A stretch of DNA of 64,000 nucleotides from Planktomarina sp. (GTDB lineage Bacteria; Pseudomonadota; Alphaproteobacteria; Rhodobacterales; Rhodobacteraceae). Positions 62,355 to 64,000 of the stretch are shown piece after piece. The stretch is taken from contig JAHDBC010000009.1 in NCBI GenBank assembly GCA_020630595.1, positions 1 through 64,000 of the forward strand, given 5' to 3'. The notes beneath the pieces were generated by a model. The model saw only the letters and a program-made list of their open reading frames with translations. It was not told the origin of the DNA and searched no databases. Position numbers and translations under genes: made by a program. The number at the start of each line of letters is the position of its first letter. Within the stretch, counting starts at the first letter, position 1.

Positions 62355-63854
62355 CTAAACCTTTGGGAAGCGAAATCGTTCCGCAGTAATTGTCCAATCC
62401 ATGTGATTTCTTACATATTGTTGGCTTGCGTCCGATGGCGGGTCGTAATCCCAGTCTTCGCTTGCCCCCGCCTGCATCGCTGCATTCAGCGCAAAACGGC
62501 TGCGTTGGGATGCCATGATCGTTTCGCGCAACGCAGCCCCATCCCATCTGGCGGCCACTTCCTGTGCAAAGCTGCTTGCGATGTCCGCGTATTCCGGCAC
62601 ATCAGCAAGATTGGTGTTTTCGTGTGGGTCGGCGACCACATTGTACAATTGCGCGGGGTCGCTGTCGCAATGGATGTATTTGAAATCGCCGCGCCGGATC
62701 ATGAACACGGGATGACCTGTCATTTCGGCACAGTATTCACCCACCGCTTCACCATCATCGGTTGCGCCGGAAAACAGCGGAACAAGGCTTCGCCCGGAAA
62801 CCGGGGTGCCAAACATCGCATCGGTCCCGCCGCCCAGATCGACAACGGTGGGCAGAATATCCACCAACGAACAGGGTGACCCGTTCGTGCCGGTGGCAAC
62901 ACCCGGCCCAGCCACGACAAGCGGCACCCGCGCGGATTGTTCAAAGAAGTTCATCTTATACCACAGCCCCTTTTCCCCCAGCATATCGCCGTGGTCTGCG
63001 GTGACGATGATGATCGTGTTGTCCAACTGGCCCATTTCCGTGACCGTTTGGACAAGAGCACCGATCTTGCTGTCAAAATAGCTGACGTTGGCATAATACG
63101 CCCGGCGGGCCTGCCGAATTTCGTGATCGGTCAGGGGTTTTGAATAGGCCTCGATCCCTTCCAGAACGCGCTGACCAAAGGGATCTTGGGCGTATTCGGG
63201 ATGCACCGGCATATCAATGTCGTCATCATCATACAGGTTCCACCATTCCGGCCGAGCCACATAAGGGTCGTGCGGATGAATGAAACTTGCAACCATGCAC
63301 CATGGTTTGGTGTCATCGCGCGCGTAATCAAACAGTTTGCGGCGGGCTGCGAATTCGACTTCGTCATCGTAATCGATCTGGAAACTGGCCATGCATTCAC
63401 CGCTTTCTTTGACGGTCTGCATGTTGTGGTACCATTTATCGATCCGTTCATCCGCCTTTTCCCAATTTGGGGTCCAGGCGAAATCGGATGGATAGATGTC
63501 TGTCGTGACGCGATATTCGAAACCATGCATTTGATCGGGACCGACGAAATGCATCTTGCCGGACAAGGCCGTGCTGTAGCCCAGCGATTTCAGGTAATGG
63601 GCAAATGTGGGGATCGACGCCTGAAATTCTGCGGCATTGTCCCACGCGCTGATCTTTGTGATGTGCTGCCCAGACATGAACGCAAACCGGGATGGTGCGC
63701 ACAACGGGCTGTTGCAATAGGCCGCATCAAATCGCATTCCCCGTTCTGCCAGCGCATCCAAATGCGGTGTCTTTACGACCGAATGACCATAGGCCCCTGT
63801 GAAATGGGGGGCCAGTTGATCTGCCATGATGATCAGAATGTTGGGTTGTGTCAT
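62355..63854 (-). CDS. betC: Choline-sulfatase-like sulfatase (BetC type)
   Basis: 499 residues, type I sulfatase. The formylglycine motif CNSPLCAPSRFAFMSG (C-x-P-S-R) is intact, and the metal ligands lie in ILIIMADQLAPHFTGAYGH (Asp) and ADHGDMLGEKGLW. The C-terminal segment with WDYDPPSDASQQYVRNHMDW is characteristic of choline sulfatase BetC. It would release choline and sulfate from choline-O-sulfate. No betA, betB or betI lies in the window. AAGGGA precedes the ATG. Confidence 0.85.
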   Translation of the reverse strand: MTQPNILIIMADQLAPHFTGAYGHSVVKTPHLDALAERGMRFDAAYCNSPLCAPSRFAFMSGQHITKISAWDNAAEFQASIPTFAHYLKSLGYSTALSGKMHFVGPDQMHGFEYRVTTDIYPSDFAWTPNWEKADERIDKWYHNMQTVKESGECMASFQIDYDDEVEFAARRKLFDYARDDTKPWCMVASFIHPHDPYVARPEWWNLYDDDDIDMPVHPEYAQDPFGQRVLEGIEAYSKPLTDHEIRQARRAYYANVSYFDSKIGALVQTVTEMGQLDNTIIIVTADHGDMLGEKGLWYKMNFFEQSARVPLVVAGPGVATGTNGSPCSLVDILPTVVDLGGGTDAMFGTPVSGRSLVPLFSGATDDGEAVGEYCAEMTGHPVFMIRRGDFKYIHCDSDPAQLYNVVADPHENTNLADVPEYADIASSFAQEVAARWDGAALRETIMASQRSRFALNAAMQAGASEDWDYDPPSDASQQYVRNHMDWTITAERFRFPKV

Positions 63855-63944
63855 GGTGCGTCCCTTTGCGTTGGGCGCAGGCTGACAGTTTGGGCAAATC
63901 GGTCAAGCCCGGAAACGACATTGACCCACCGCTTACGGCAGCGT

Positions 63945-64000
63945 CTAACCTTCGCGGGCGTTTGCAACCAGTTCCTGCATTTCATCAAGGCTTATCAGGC
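63945..64000 (-). CDS. 3' end of an unidentified gene (partial)
   Basis: The last 17 codons read LISLDEMQELVANAREG followed by TAG (63945-63947). The helical, amphipathic ending looks like a real C-terminus, but the gene runs out of the window and cannot be identified. It is on the same strand as the sulfatase with a 90-bp gap between. Confidence 0.45.
   Translation of the reverse strand, partial: LISLDEMQELVANAREG

Overview
The window looks like a contiguous piece of chromosome from a marine alphaproteobacterium of the Rhodobacterales (Roseobacter group). This rests on gene content and order: crotonyl-CoA carboxylase/reductase with ethylmalonyl-CoA mutase, a LuxR/LuxI pair, phosphatidylcholine synthase, a sitABCD manganese transporter with a Mur-like operator, a BetC-type choline sulfatase, and fairly GC-rich coding with very tight gene packing. 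Many neighbours overlap by 1-4 nt (ATGA/TGATG). I found no tRNA, rRNA, CRISPR array, prophage or insertion sequence. No intergenic gap exceeds about 300 bp. The species is not determined.

Layout. 1-3.0 kb: SbtA-family bicarbonate transporter divergent from a LysR regulator, then secE-nusG on the other strand. 3.0-8.5 kb: a sulfotransferase-like protein, an SGNH hydrolase coupled to an unusual LuxR-HTH/alpha-beta-hydrolase fusion, an unrecognised small protein and a leishmanolysin-like metalloprotease. 8.7-13.2 kb: sitABCD with its promoter and putative Mur box, followed by a glutathione S-transferase with a TRASH-like cysteine tail. 13.2-16.4 kb: comM/yifB overlapping tail to tail with a TIGR02186 gene, coupled to a TauE/SafE permease. 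16.5-21.5 kb: a BMP-family (nucleoside-type) ABC transporter with an internal terminator. 21.7-25.6 kb: rimI, tsaB, nfu, a universal stress protein, a VOC protein and trpS. 25.7-34.1 kb: a rhomboid-like pseudoprotease, murJ, glnD, an LpoA-like lipoprotein, rsmI, yraN and gshB. 34.1-38.0 kb: SDR, helicase, luxI, luxR and a small conserved-looking protein. 38.2-43.1 kb: ccr, an acyltransferase and ecm (ethylmalonyl-CoA pathway). 43.2-49.8 kb: priA, a transaldolase-like aldolase, DUF484, xerC, pcs, an EamA exporter and ogt. 49.9-57.5 kb: ileS, a possible small protein, an FAD monooxygenase, ycjF/ycjX and truA. 57.5-64 kb: a same-strand block of betC-type sulfatase, unknown protein, LysR, M19-like dipeptidase, 548-residue unknown and DUF3726-like protein, plus the tail of one more gene.

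How parts may work together. Ccr fixes CO2 into crotonyl-CoA and Ecm rearranges the product, so the two form the core of C2 assimilation here; the SbtA-type transporter could supply inorganic carbon (inference). LuxI makes and LuxR senses an acyl-homoserine lactone. YcjX/YcjF, SitABCD, LpoA/RsmI/YraN and TsaB/RimI are familiar functional neighbourhoods. The least explained parts are the sulfatase/M19-like/DUF3726 block, the LuxR-HTH fusion whose hydrolase domain lacks the nucleophilic serine, the GST-TRASH fusion, and a 20-22 bp palindromic repeat present three times, once inside priA where it encodes a motif that appears to be conserved.
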